From: Saksenaea vasiformis B4078
Taxonomy: Eukaryota; Mucoromycota; Mucoromycetes; Mucorales; Saksenaeaceae
Assembly (NCBI GenBank): GCA_000697055.1
Contig: JNDT01001802.1
Location: forward strand, 1 to 64,000
DNA: 64,000 bases
Direction of reading: 5' to 3'
Part shown: positions 1 through 11,259 of the stretch, in pieces
How the letters are laid out: each line of letters starts with the position of its first letter
Numbering within the stretch: position 1 is the first letter of the stretch
Notes under the pieces: model-generated
Database searches by the model: none
Told to the model about the DNA's origin: nothing
The model's input: the letters and a program-made list of their open reading frames with translations, nothing else
Made by a program: the position numbers and the translations under genes

Positions 1-24
1 ATAAGAAGTTGATATTATAAAAAA

Positions 25-150
25 TCGGTACAGTACAAAGTCGGCACAGTACAAAGTCGGTACAGTACAAAGTCGGCACAGTACAAAGTCAGTATAGTAC
101 AAAGTCGGTACAGTACAAAGTCAGTACAATATAAAGTCAGTACGGTTTAT
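25..150. repeat. 16-bp GTAC-rich minisatellite
   Basis: About seven head-to-tail copies of a 16-bp unit, CAGTACAAAGTCGGTA, with variants carrying CGGCA or CAGTA at the end. There are no unique spacers, so it is a tandem repeat and not a CRISPR array. A more diverged CAGTAC/CAGTTC-rich stretch continues to about position 290. The array may extend left of the window. Confidence 0.9.
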
Positions 151-300
151 ATACTCAAACTGAATACTGACGGTTTTTTAAAATCAGTACAAAATCTGTA
201 CTGACTACTGACAGTTCAGTACAACCTGTTATACCGACCTACAACGGTTCAGTACAGTTCAGTACAGTTGTCAGTACAGTCAGTTCAGTATTAGGAGCCC

Positions 301-1626
301 TATTCATATCCAATGAAGCGGCTTCAGCTTCATGTAATCATTGTCAAAGGCTAGATCATCATTATCTGAAGTTGATTTCTATGACGCAAAAGGTCTAACC
401 AGCGCAAACCTGTTCGATTGGTCAGCGCGAAAATTATATTCCATCGACGCAAATCAACACGCAAAACCATGTATATTGTATGCCTTTCTTATATGCCTAA
501 ACCGCATAATAACTGTTCATTAAACTTTTTTTAGTAGAAAATAAACACACAAAAGGAAGAAAAAGGTAGTCTATTCGTCGTTACTGCCGATAGGTATTTA
601 ATAATCTCTGATCCAGTACTTTTAAATAAGGAGGTATTACGAGATACTAAGCAGGTTTACATAAAATCCGCGGGATGTAATGCTCTGCTGTATTCCTAGT
701 AATTCCATCTTCCTGCAACTAGCTGAGGGTATAGCTTCTGCGGCTACCACAAATCACCCAAAATCAACATTGCGGGTTGTGGAGCGGGTGAGATTACGTT
801 GTGTTCGCTCAACTTCGGAACCTATAGGATACTGGTTTACTACATTTCACCCATATTCCTTTGCACAGGTAAGTTTTCTAAAACATATTCTGTGTGATGG
901 ACGTATCTATATAAGTTCTCAAAGTAGAGCTGGTCGAGCGGTGATTTTTGCTTCTTATGAACTGTAGTTGATCTTATTTAGACACAAAATTCGATGCAAC
1001 GCTCTCTCCTTTTGATGTACTCATGGATAAACATACTATTTAAACATGCTACAGAAAATATCTAATTGGTTTTTATGTATCTTGAACATTCGGTAAAATC
1101 CTAGAGTAGGCAGCTATCAAAGCGCTTTAATCGACATTTACTTGTAATATTGGTCTATGAGAACACTTTCGAGTCATTCTTATGAAAAATATCATCACTT
1201 AATGCAGTCAACATGGCGCATATTTTGTATAATTGGAACCAGTTCATGTTTATTCCTCTACATCTCTCGCATTCTCTGTTCATCTGTGGTTGTGTCCTGT
1301 AAAAAGTATCATCGCCGTCTCCATCCACCTAAACAAGCGGCCAACGTCAACAGCTCTCTTGCGCACCATCAAAGAACCTGAAAGCATAGCTTTCCGAAGC
1401 CGAGTTCGAACTTCTTCGATTCTTTCACCACTAAGGGAGCCTGCCCGAGTTCAAAGCAGAAACGGTTGCAGGTGCTTGCAACGATTGGATTACTAACGCT
1501 TCGCTTCTCAAAAGAGACATGCTTTGCGCTTCCGTCCATCGGACATTTTTTTTACCTAGTCACAACGATCGGGGATTAAAAACGGTAGCATGAATACCGA
1601 AGCGTTGTTCATTCCTGTCATTCCGC
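301..1626. other. No recognised gene
   Basis: Short open frames of 60-95 codons occur on the plus strand, but none shows a recognisable motif or a consistent exon structure. Nothing supportable was found. Confidence 0.5.
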
Positions 1627-1696
1627 ATGCCAGCAGACGACGTGTTCAAGTTCCTTAGCAATCATTTCGGTACAAAATGGAGAGTAGACCATTTTT

Positions 1697-3502
1697 ATGC
1701 GCAGTTTGAACATCTTGGGCGTCAAGAAGCAGAACTGCAGTTCAAGAGAGCTGTTGACAGGCACGCACTATGGGGTGACTTCACGTGCTCGAGATTGGGC
1801 CGAGCGGATCAAGTCCAGCCAATATGCCACCTTGAAAAGCAAGGAAGCAGAGGAATTTTGGAACTTGAACGCATTGAGTACGGCTACGTTATCGCTGCAA
1901 GGAAAGGCGTACAATCAGTTAACAGGTGAAGGGACGGGGTTCGATGCAGATTACTGAAATGATCTTTTGCTGGTAGCAACGCCATCTCGAGAAGATACAA
2001 GTAATAACACGGATGCCCTCACAGTAAATAAACTAAATTGCACAATATTTACATGACACTCACTGTTCACTGGCGAAAGGAGGAGAAGGAGGAGAACAAG
2101 ATAGATCGACTGCCATCTGATCTGACGGAGGAGTATCACCCACTGAGAGACGATGACTATGAGCTTTGCTATGACTTGACATTGAATGGAGAAATAGAAG
2201 ATCACGCTGGGAATACGACAGCCTCTGCCCCTGGTACCTACGACTGGGTCGTGGATGATGTCAACATTACGCAAGAATGTAAGAAAATGGCAAGGACATC
2301 GGCAAAAATAAGCGACGTCAAGAACCTGTCGGATTTACGTTTGCTGTAAGAATATTAACCAAATTAGTGGGAGTGTCTAACCTACTTTTTTCACATAGTC
2401 TGTTGAATGACATATATCCCTTCGCGTCAGAACAGACCAATTCATGCACGAAATATTTTGATATCTCTGTACACATCAGCATAGTGTCTTTGCTTGGATT
2501 AGAGAATGACATTCCCGAAATAAGCCCTCAGGCGCTTCAGTGGTGCTTCAAGATGACTGCGGTAGGCGATCTTACGTGATCCACAGTCGGTTAGCTAACG
2601 TACCGTAGCTACGAAACTCTACGTGGATGGATATCCAGACCCAGACAATCAAGATCCTTAGCGAGGCGGCCGATTCCCGGAATCCAATGAACCTTTATGT
2701 TGCCAACGTTATCCACGCTCTGTAAGTAAGATACGCTCGCAATTATGCATGTACAACTGACGGCCCCGTCTAGAGCTCCGCGTTTTGCACAGTCTGGTCC
2801 ATCAAGTACAGTGATCGAGGACACCTATGTACACGATTTCATTGCGCCTTTGTTGGATACTGTCTTTGCGTCAGATCCTGTATTTAAGCACCAATGGGCT
2901 AATGGACATATCGGTGGAAAAAAGCAACCTAAAGGCAGCAAGAATTTCAAACCCGATTACATCGTGTATATCAAAGCTGTCAACACGCGAAGCGACATTT
3001 TGATTGGTGAATTCAAGAGCGAGGATGTCCGACACCAGCCAGAATCGGATGTGGTGAAGTTGGGAAAGCAAATGCGCATAGCTTACGACAAACTGGTGCT
3101 GCTCGGTGTTTGCGACCCGATCATTTGTGGTGTACTTGTACAAGGATTTAACATGCAGACATACAAGATGGATATGCCCAGCCCCCGATTCTATCGTTTT
3201 ACTCGACTGTCAGCGGTCTCAATGTTTCGCACCATTGAGGAATTTCACACCATCCCTATGCTCCTGTCCCGAATTGTACAGTTGAAGGTAACTTAACATT
3301 ACCAAATCAGGATATGCTAACGGCATTTGTCCTGATGGCGTTGCTTCTTATAATGCTATAGCAAATAGCACTGACAACAGCTAAAAAGGTGGAAGCACTT
3401 GTGGTCGGCAAATCTCAACTTGTACAGCCTGTTCCATCATCCCAAAAGTCATGGCTATCAAATAGCAATTGCATTTTGAAGAAACGCAAAAGAAGCAAGT
3501 GA
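1697..3502 (+). CDS. PD-(D/E)XK-like hypothetical protein, multi-exon
   Basis: I do not recognise a named family. Exons can be followed through several short introns: one at about 1926-1977, one ending just before the Glu/Lys-rich segment near 2090, and one at 3287-3360, after which a basic tail (KKRKRSK) ends at 3502. The core, about 2780-3290, holds KPDYIV followed about 13 residues later by LIGEFKSED. This resembles the D...ExK arrangement of PD-(D/E)XK nuclease folds. The segment after it (VKLGKQMRIAYDKLVLLG) would fit the helix that follows. Frame between 2279 and 2745 changes at several poorly resolved introns, and the true start could be the ATG at 1627 in another frame. I believe similar proteins are numerous in Mucorales genomes, but that is from memory. 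Nuclease activity is inferred, not shown; the basic tail could be a nuclear signal. Confidence 0.6.
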
Positions 3503-4112
3503 AACCGGCCCGTCTTGTCGTGCGCTACGTACCTATATGGATCAAAATAAATTGTCACCACGAAAGCTGCGCAAAGAATAGGGTCTGTGGGTATATTTAA
3601 TAAAAAACGGATCATTCGAAAGTCTCTCCAAACGTTTGCCGATTAAGAGAGGGGGGGGGAGAACAACAGCTTTGCACTAATGAGATAAAGTACTTGCCTC
3701 TTTCTGCTGTATAGTAAACGCCATTACAGTAGATATTTGATATAAGAATAATGGTGGTAAACAAAAAATTTAGTATTTTCTTAGGGACCATACCACAACC
3801 ACCCCGGCTCGGATATCTGCAAAAAGTAGGCGAGATAGAATGAAGTTTACGGTCGGTTCGGTGGGTATGTGGCTGTGCAACGTATGGTCCCTAAGAGATC
3901 TGTATTCACAATAAGTTACTGTGATTTCGGCTATCCCCTTGGCGTCATCACGAAGACCTTGCGTGTGACATCGGGTAAAGGATGTACCGCTGTGAAATTT
4001 TCCCTGTGGGTATGGCACCTTATCCTATTCTGTCCAATCATCTGCGGCATATAACGCAGCGCAGCGGGTTGGCAACACCGTCTTTAACTTCTTTTCTTGC
4101 TATTTTATCACA
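3503..4112. other. Intergenic, no gene seen
   Basis: Contains a run of nine G residues near 3652 and the upstream region of the next gene. No convincing coding or RNA feature. Confidence 0.5.
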
Positions 4113-6000
4113 ATGTCCTCACCCCACAAATCAGCGGGCGCAGAATTACCAGACGCAGAAAAAGACTTGCCGCAACCGCCACATACTCATGAAAAAGACA
4201 TAACAGCTAAAGATATTGCTAATCTATATTCTCGCCTGCAGGCGGTAATCGACAAAGTGCACACGCCCAACGAGGCAGCAAATCCAGAAGCCAAATTCAT
4301 TCCTCTACCACCATCCCTTCCCTTGTCACCTAGTTCTTCATCCCCTTTGCCTTTTCATTTTCCATTACACAAGGTAACAACCCCACGTTTAAGTGACGAG
4401 ACAATACACGAGGAGACGGAGGAGCCCACGAGGTCTGTCGTCGACTGTCCCTGTCACCACATCCTCGTGTCCAAGGACTCAAAACACTGTGCGCTGTGTG
4501 ACCGTGTGATACCCATTATGGAGGAACTCCACAACGAGCGGGACGCACACGAACAGGAGATTAAGGGTCTACAAGAGCGACTTTCTGAGGAACAAACGAG
4601 GATCACTCAGCAATTAAAGGAAATTGAATCACTGAATGCCAAAATCGAACAGGTTGAGCAACGGTTAGACGAAAAGTCTGAAGAATTTCAAGCATTACAA
4701 AATGATATGGAGTTGCTGAACGATAAATACGTGGATGAGATTGAACGTGTGGCCGAAATTCAACACTCCAAGGATATGGTGGAAAGCGAACTTGAGGATT
4801 TATCACGGCGGTTGTTTGAGGAAGCCAATGGCATGGTGGCTAACGAGAAACGAGAGAAATATAACCTTGAAATTGCACAGAAGCATCTCGAGAACCAGCT
4901 CAAAGAGACACAGGAACGACTGGCAGCTGAGCAAATGCAGTTAAAAGAATTGCGACTAAAAATGGGTGAAATGCAGTCTCAACAGTCATGCAAGCATGCT
5001 CAAGGAGAAAACAAAGAAACCGGTGAAGAATCAGGACTCGATGAAACAGAACAGCGGGCTGTCAAGGATCTGGCGAGTCTATTTTCCGACCGGTTGTCTT
5101 TGAAGGACGTGGATCCCAAAGAGGCGATAGGTGTCGACGAGATGATGTTGGATGAATTCAAGGAGTTTGTTACGTTTGGGACATCTGTCCCACTCAAGAA
5201 ACTACATACTATCCCATTTATGAAAAATTGCCAGGTGGAAGATGTGGAACCTTGTTTGAGATTCGGACCCAATTCCCGCCTATCAGCACGTAAAATCAAT
5301 GATGCAATCGTGATGAACACCTGTTACATTGAAGAAGCTCCTGCTGGTTATGCAGAAGAACAGGCAAAAAGATCCTCCGAATTACCACTTAAAATATCGG
5401 CATCGAAGACCATGATATGGGAACGATTCAGCAGTGGTAACAGTCAAGGCGTCCCATTTACTGGCTGCCAAGCATGTGGCCGTAATAATAACACCCCATT
5501 ACCTTACCGGTTCCGAATTTCCTACTTTGATGATTGGGCATGCATCGATCGTTATTGTCGAGACCGTCTTGTGGCCGTCTGCGAGTATTATGTATTCATT
5601 CGAAATGTTCGGCAAGGGTACTACAGCAGTCGTAGTATTCCAGACCTATACCAAGAGGCAATGCGATTACGGCTGCAGATGTTCTATGCAAGGTAAGAAG
5701 AAGAGGTGAGCTATAGGGTAATGTTGGTTAAACTGTGTTGTTAGAATGGGGGCATTGCCATGGACATTGCGCAACGTTGGCATTAAGAACGATGCACTTG
5801 GCACAGCACCTGCTCCCAATGTATTGGTACCGCCTCCCGTCAGTGAATCATCTCCCCTTCCCAGAACCAATACTCGAAAGCAGACGGCAAGGCGTAGTGT
5901 TGACGACAAAGCAATGGGATCAACCAGCGACAGCTTGTTATCTAAAACGTCAGGTTCCAGCGAAGAAAAAGAATTGAAAGAGGATATTGCCGTCGAGTAA
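4113..6000 (+). CDS. SEC2: Sec2-type Rab guanine nucleotide exchange factor
   Basis: Two exons, 4113-5692 and 5745-6000, joined by a 52-bp GT-AG intron, giving 611 codons. After a Pro/Ser-rich N-terminus and a small Cys/His cluster (CPCHH...CALC, about residues 112-131) a long coiled coil runs from about residue 135 to 300. Within it the stretch around LSRRLFEEANGMV followed by EKREKY is the hallmark of the Sec2p/Rabin GEF domain, which opens the nucleotide pocket of Sec4/Rab8-type GTPases on secretory vesicles. The C-terminal half has the conserved block seen in fungal Sec2-like proteins: MKNCQVEDVEPCLRFGPN, a CQACGR cysteine pair, and SYFDDWACIDRYCRDRL. The last exon is polar and low-complexity. 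Expected role: exocytosis and polarised hyphal growth. Naming as Sec2-like is firm; which Rab it serves is inferred. Confidence 0.88.
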
Positions 6001-7569
6001 CATGAATACCAATTATTTGTCTCTCGACTTGTTACGCAAGTTGCTTGATCCTCAAACACTTTATGCATTATATATGGAGGGTATTGGCTTTGCTAAGTGG
6101 TGAACCTCGTCTTCTATTCTAGCTATTATCTCTTTCGTCAATCATCCCGCGATACTTACACACTACAACCAATATAATTTAATATGCACGACGACCCGTT
6201 TGTGCAATATTCTCCTTTGAGATAACAGAAATAATGATACGACGGCTTCACAGTAGTAAACGCTTCTAACCACATACCCATAATATGTTTTGGACTAGAT
6301 ATTAACCACATTCACCGTTAAAGACGCAATAAAATTCTAAAACAACCAACGAAGCGTTTCTGGTCGAACTCATGACTTGTCAATCCCACCGCTACAAGAG
6401 GTGCAACGTTGTAGTCGCGACAGACCGTAGATGGACGACGCAAGTGGCATTACTTATTGAATAGAATCATATATTTTGATTGTAGATCAGCTAATTTGAC
6501 TGAGTAATTAAACTTTTGGTTTTATTCTGAAGCTCGGATATTCGACTTTCTCTTTGACGGCAACCCCGGTGACCTTGCCGTAGCAAAATGAACAATGAAT
6601 TGTATATCTTTAAGTTTGAGTGATGGAGAGAATTTAGATTGCTGTGAGTGCTACAAATAATAATCTTTCTGCCGTTATAAAACGATTAAAGAGATAGGTG
6701 CTGGTCATCCGAGCAGTAACGTTTATCTAATGACGATGAAACGTGAGACGAGGTAATATCATGAGCCTGGCCTGGTGACGACGATTCTTATTGCTTAATC
6801 TCACAGATATCCGCATAGGCAATAACAAGTACCACAGCATAAATACCGTGCTGTATTTCTATTAAAGATAGTGGTGAAGTATCATATGAATGAACATACG
6901 TGCAGATGGCTGTATAACATTTACTGGATGTTTCCTTACATTACTCTAAACAAGGTTTGCGTCCATGCTAATACATAGGTTGGCAAGGGAGTCACACTTC
7001 ACGTAACATCCTTTTGACCAAATTCCACTATGGAAAAATGCACCGACTGTACTTGCGTCAAAGCGTTGATAGTTGATCTAGAGCACAAAGGCTTTTTTTC
7101 CTAATTTGAGTAACGATGCTGGCCTTAAAAGTCAAGTTGTTACTTGACAACGGTACTATTCATGCGATGCTTCACTTTTTTTTAAAAGAAAAAGTGCTGG
7201 AATTTTGGATTTAAGTATGACATTTCCATAGAGCCTGAATGTATATTCCATCAAAAAGTACATACGTTGACGTAAGGTGAGCAGAGACGAAACTCAGGTT
7301 CCTCTTAAATAGCCGGTACATCGCGTTATTTTATTCTTACTGGCGAGCGCGTTGGGAAAATCCATAACGAGGAACCGGCGCAATGAACCTTTTTGTGGTG
7401 ATGCAAAAAGACCATTTTCCTCACACAAACTTTGACCGCTTCTAAATGCAAGATTCATTCGTTATCCGCGCAAAATGGCATGCATGAGCGTGACGGGTTT
7501 TCTCTGAATATGCTCAAGTTGTTGTTGTTGTTGTTGTTGTCCGGAAACACGCGTTAACTTCTTGTCATC
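6001..7569. other. Intergenic, no gene seen
   Basis: About 1.6 kb, AT-rich, with no long open frame on either strand. A (TTG)n microsatellite at about 7517-7539 lies close to the start of the downstream LRR gene. I see no RNA gene. Confidence 0.5.
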
Positions 7570-8940
7570 ATGGCGTGGGGCGGCAACGATAGTGCAGTTA
7601 AAAAATGGGTCAAGCAGCTTACTGAGAATGATCCAAAATTGTCTTCGCTTCATATTCTCAGTTTTCGACGTATATCCACGAACGATCTGACGGAGATCTT
7701 TGCAGCCCTTACACATAACACGACATTAAAGGAACTATATTGTTCAGGGCATGTGCTTGACGTAAAGGCAGCCGAGCAACTTTCCGAAGCCTTGACATTG
7801 AATGACACGTTGAAATCGCTGAACGTTGGCAATCAAAACCTTGGAAATGAACCTGAAGTTGTGGATATCCTTTGCGAAGGTCTTGCCGTCAATGAAGGCC
7901 TTTTAAAGCTCGACTGGGAAAACAAAGGTTTCACTAAGCGATCCATGGAATCATTAGCACGGTGTTTAGAAAAGAACACAGCTTTAAAGGAGTTAAATAT
8001 TTCGCGAAACGCTCTCGATGACGATGCTACGGCTATCCTTGCTTCCGCTTTGCAGAGAAATACAACTCTACGAAATTTGAACCTTTCAATGAATAACATT
8101 GGACCAGCTGGTGCGCAATCAATGCGGTCGTATCTTTCTGGAAAATGTCAACTGGAAGAACTTGACATTTCTGATAACCCATTGATGGAAGGTGGTCAGA
8201 CACTCGCCGCGTCACTGCAGCACAATAAGTCGCTGCATACTTTGAAGATGACAGGTGTGACAAGCAAACTCGAGGATCTTCAGTTACCTTCAGCTGAAGA
8301 TAGCACTGATCAACCGGATCGCTCTGTAGATGTGTCAGAATGTATACATGGTGACGCAATGGTGAAAGAGATTGCTCGCGCGTTAAATGGCAATAGTTAT
8401 CTCAAACATCTATGGCTCGATCATAATCCCATCCAAGCTGAATCTATAGGCGAACTGGCAGCAGCATTACCAAACTGCTCATTGTTGGAGTTGCGATTGC
8501 GTAACAGCCGTATTGACGATCAGGGAGCCATCATGCTCGCTCAGTCACCTGGAAACGTTGTACAATTGGAATTGGGCGAGAATACCGTTGGTAGCAAAGG
8601 TCTAGGCGCTTTGCTTAACTCTCCGCTTACATACGTTGGATTATTCAGCAACAAGGTTGGGGGCTTTGGTGCTGAGCCGGATAAAATACCAAATCTCGAA
8701 CACAGCAAGGTGCAAACGCTAGATATCGGATGCAATGGTGTGACTTTGTCGGATCTGACCGCGATGATCGAACTCATGCTAACGAATGGCGTGCCAGATC
8801 TGAAGCTGTTGGAGATGGGAGGGAATGCAGAAGACAAGGATATGGAAGAATGGGAAGCGGCTATTGAAAGATTCAAGTCTGAAAGACCTGATGTTGAAGT
8901 TGCATGGAAACGTCTGAAAAGTGGAGAGATGACTCAGTGA
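7570..8940 (+). CDS. Leucine-rich repeat (RNI-like) protein
   Basis: Single-exon frame of 456 codons starting MAWGGNDSAVKKW. It is built almost wholly of LRR units of the ribonuclease-inhibitor type, for example NTTLKELYCSG, NDTLKSLNVG, NTALKELNISRNALDDD and NTTLRNLNLSMNNIGPAG, each about 28 residues, alternating strand and helix. There is no signal peptide, no transmembrane segment and no NACHT or F-box domain, so it is probably a cytosolic protein-interaction scaffold. The tail (about the last 40 residues) is charged and helical. No specific partner can be named. A diverged NLRC3-like or RanGAP-like protein is the nearest alternative, but I see nothing that decides it. Confidence 0.85.
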   Translation: MAWGGNDSAVKKWVKQLTENDPKLSSLHILSFRRISTNDLTEIFAALTHNTTLKELYCSGHVLDVKAAEQLSEALTLNDTLKSLNVGNQNLGNEPEVVDILCEGLAVNEGLLKLDWENKGFTKRSMESLARCLEKNTALKELNISRNALDDDATAILASALQRNTTLRNLNLSMNNIGPAGAQSMRSYLSGKCQLEELDISDNPLMEGGQTLAASLQHNKSLHTLKMTGVTSKLEDLQLPSAEDSTDQPDRSVDVSECIHGDAMVKEIARALNGNSYLKHLWLDHNPIQAESIGELAAALPNCSLLELRLRNSRIDDQGAIMLAQSPGNVVQLELGENTVGSKGLGALLNSPLTYVGLFSNKVGGFGAEPDKIPNLEHSKVQTLDIGCNGVTLSDLTAMIELMLTNGVPDLKLLEMGGNAEDKDMEEWEAAIERFKSERPDVEVAWKRLKSGEMTQ

Positions 8941-9325
8941 AACATATACGCATTTAGACACACTTCCTTACTTTGACATTGTAACTGATCTGACTCATTT
9001 TCATTTGCTCCGATCCATTTACAAGATATTCGTTTCTCATGATATAATAACGTAACCATTGTAATACTACCGGTAAAACGGGTTGAAACCTGGATTCTGT
9101 AAAGTCAAGTGGAATGGATACAAGTGTTTCATTTTTTTCAGAAGTCCATTATATATGACGACTTGCATTAGACGATTTTTATGGTGACACAAGCTATGTC
9201 CTGTCCGCCGGTGCACCGATGTTTAACGCTGGAAACTTCTCACGTTTAAAAAGGCACGGTCGGCTCTTCATTTTTCGCTCGTTGATCTTGCCCCTGCAAG
9301 TTTTTTTTTTTGGACCCTACCAGAA
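8941..9325. other. Short intergenic region
   Basis: 385 bp between two genes on the same strand. It must hold the terminator of the LRR gene and the promoter of the molybdate transporter. A T-run lies at about 9301-9310, just before the downstream start codon. Confidence 0.5.
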
Positions 9326-9864
9326 ATGCGGTTTACCTATGATTTTCAGCGGCTGAAAGCACACGTCAACCTTCATGAGGTAAATATTATGACCAAATAG
9401 TTTGACATGGTTAAGATTGAGGAATATTAGGTGTCAGGTAGTCTTGGTGACCTTGGTACTTTATTACCTGTGATGATCTCCCTAGCTATTGCTGGTCAGA
9501 TCAATCTCACAAGTACGCTTTGGTTCTGTGGTATTTGGAACATTCTGTCAGGCTTAATGTTTCAAGTGCCAATGTGCGTCCAACCAATGAAAGGTAAATT
9601 AATCGATTTAAGGAAAGAGCATCGAAGAAACTTACCTTCTGGCAGCCATCGCTGCTGTGGTTCTTTCAAGTGACATGACTCTTGCGGAGAATATGTCTGC
9701 AGGACTTGGTAAAAGAAAAATTTTTTGCTTTCTTGTGAAACACATTATACTAATTTGGGGTAAAAAAAAAAGGCTGTGCAGCCATTGTCTTCTTTTTGGG
9801 AATCACGCGAACAATTCATATTGTTGCCAACTATACTCCAAACGCTGTTATTCGAGGTAACGAC

Positions 9865-9898
<34 letters not shown>

Positions 9899-11047
9899 TA
9901 AAATAGAACTAATACTTTCATTTACTGTCAATAGGTATCCAACTGGGTACGGGATTTCAACTGTTCAAGAAGGCAATTTCATTGTGCGCCAAACTGGAGT
10001 GGCACATCTCCGCCACGAACTGGTCTGATAATTATCCCTGGGTGTTACTCGCTACCTTATTCGTTTTCTCATGCTATCGAACGAAGGTTCCAAGTGCGCT
10101 GATCCTATTTTTGATTGGTCTACTTTTTGCTCTTATCCGAATGTTCGTAACTGACAAAGACCTACCATATCCTCATCCGGTAGCTGGCGGTCATTATCCC
10201 GACATTGTAGTTCGTCCCACTCCAGAAGAATTTCGTACCGGTTTTGTCAATGCTGGTCTTGGCCAAATTCCTTTGACAGCTCTCAACTCGGTTATTGCGC
10301 TGTGTACTCTAATTGATGACTTGTTTCCTGACAAACATGCGAGCAATGGTCGTGTTGCCGTCAGTGTTGGTGCCATGAACCTGATTGGATGCTGGTTTGG
10401 CGCTATGCCAGTATGGTACTACCGAAGCGTCTATTTGTTTTTGTCGACTGAAATTCTTTATAGTCACGGCGCTGGAGGACTTGCTGGACAGTATCTCTTT
10501 GGTGCACGCTCCGAAGTCTCGGTCATCATTCTGGGAACGGCTAAGCTCATATTAGGCATCATTTTCGGTAGCTCTCTCGTCGGATTACTCCAACTATTTC
10601 CCAATTCTTTGCTGGCTGTCATGCTATTCGTGTCCGGTGTGGAGGTAAAGAAAAAACATGTTGTTTCACAGCTTTGCTGACCCATAAACCTAGTTGGCAT
10701 CCAGCTCTCGCGCAATCACTCAGTGTGCAGGCGATATTAACAAGCAAAAGGACAATTGGACATTGATGTTGACAACCGCTGGCGCTCTTGTCGCATTTGG
10801 AAATGCCGGTATTGCTTTCCTAACCGGACTCGTGGTGGCTGTCCTACTCAGCTTGCAAAGACTTGGTCCCCATACTTGGTGCATCGAAACCATTGCCGCT
10901 ATCCGAGACCTTCCCGCGAGATGGCGCGATCATCAAGATGTTGAGAACAAAATGATTCCTATGCACTCAGAGGCACCATCACAAGAAAACGTACCACAAT
11001 CCAGCAGTGCTTCTGTTGGCTCTACAAAACCCTATGCTACCCGGTAA
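9326..11047 (+). CDS. Molybdate transporter (MOT1 family)
   Basis: Seven exons: 9326-9379, 9431-9593, 9646-9708, 9773-9856, 9935-10415, 10464-10644 and 10694-11047, giving 459 codons in frame. The product is a polytopic membrane protein of the SulP-related MOT1 family, which takes up molybdate for molybdenum-cofactor enzymes such as nitrate reductase. Diagnostic motifs are visible: GSLGDLGTLLPV near the N-terminus, GLGQIPLTALNSVIAL in the middle, and MPVCHGAGGLAGQ, whose Cys codon is split by the 48-bp intron 10416-10463. That motif appears only after splicing. Intron 4 contains a (TA)n microsatellite at about 9867-9896. The C-terminal tail is polar and probably cytosolic. Sulfate transport is the main alternative, but the motifs favour molybdate. 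Confidence 0.9.
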
Positions 11048-11259
11048 AGAAATGTACCCTATAATTAGATACCGCCACCTTAACTATTTAATCATCAAGA
11101 ATGTCTTTAATATACGTCACATTTTATCCTGAGAAAAAGAAATGAGTGTACCTAAGACACATTGTTTTGAGACAGAAACGGAGCTGCCTCTTTGTTTCAA
11201 AGGTTAGTACAGAGTAACGATGATGAGAACGCGTTTAATTATTAACACGATAATAGTTA

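Noticed and set aside
25..150. CRISPR array
   Set aside because: Units are directly adjacent with no unique spacers, and the surroundings are eukaryotic. It is a plain minisatellite.
6361..6430. Reverse-strand tRNA-like string near GGTCGAACTCATGAC
   Set aside because: T-arm and anticodon-arm pairing could not be completed; treated as chance.
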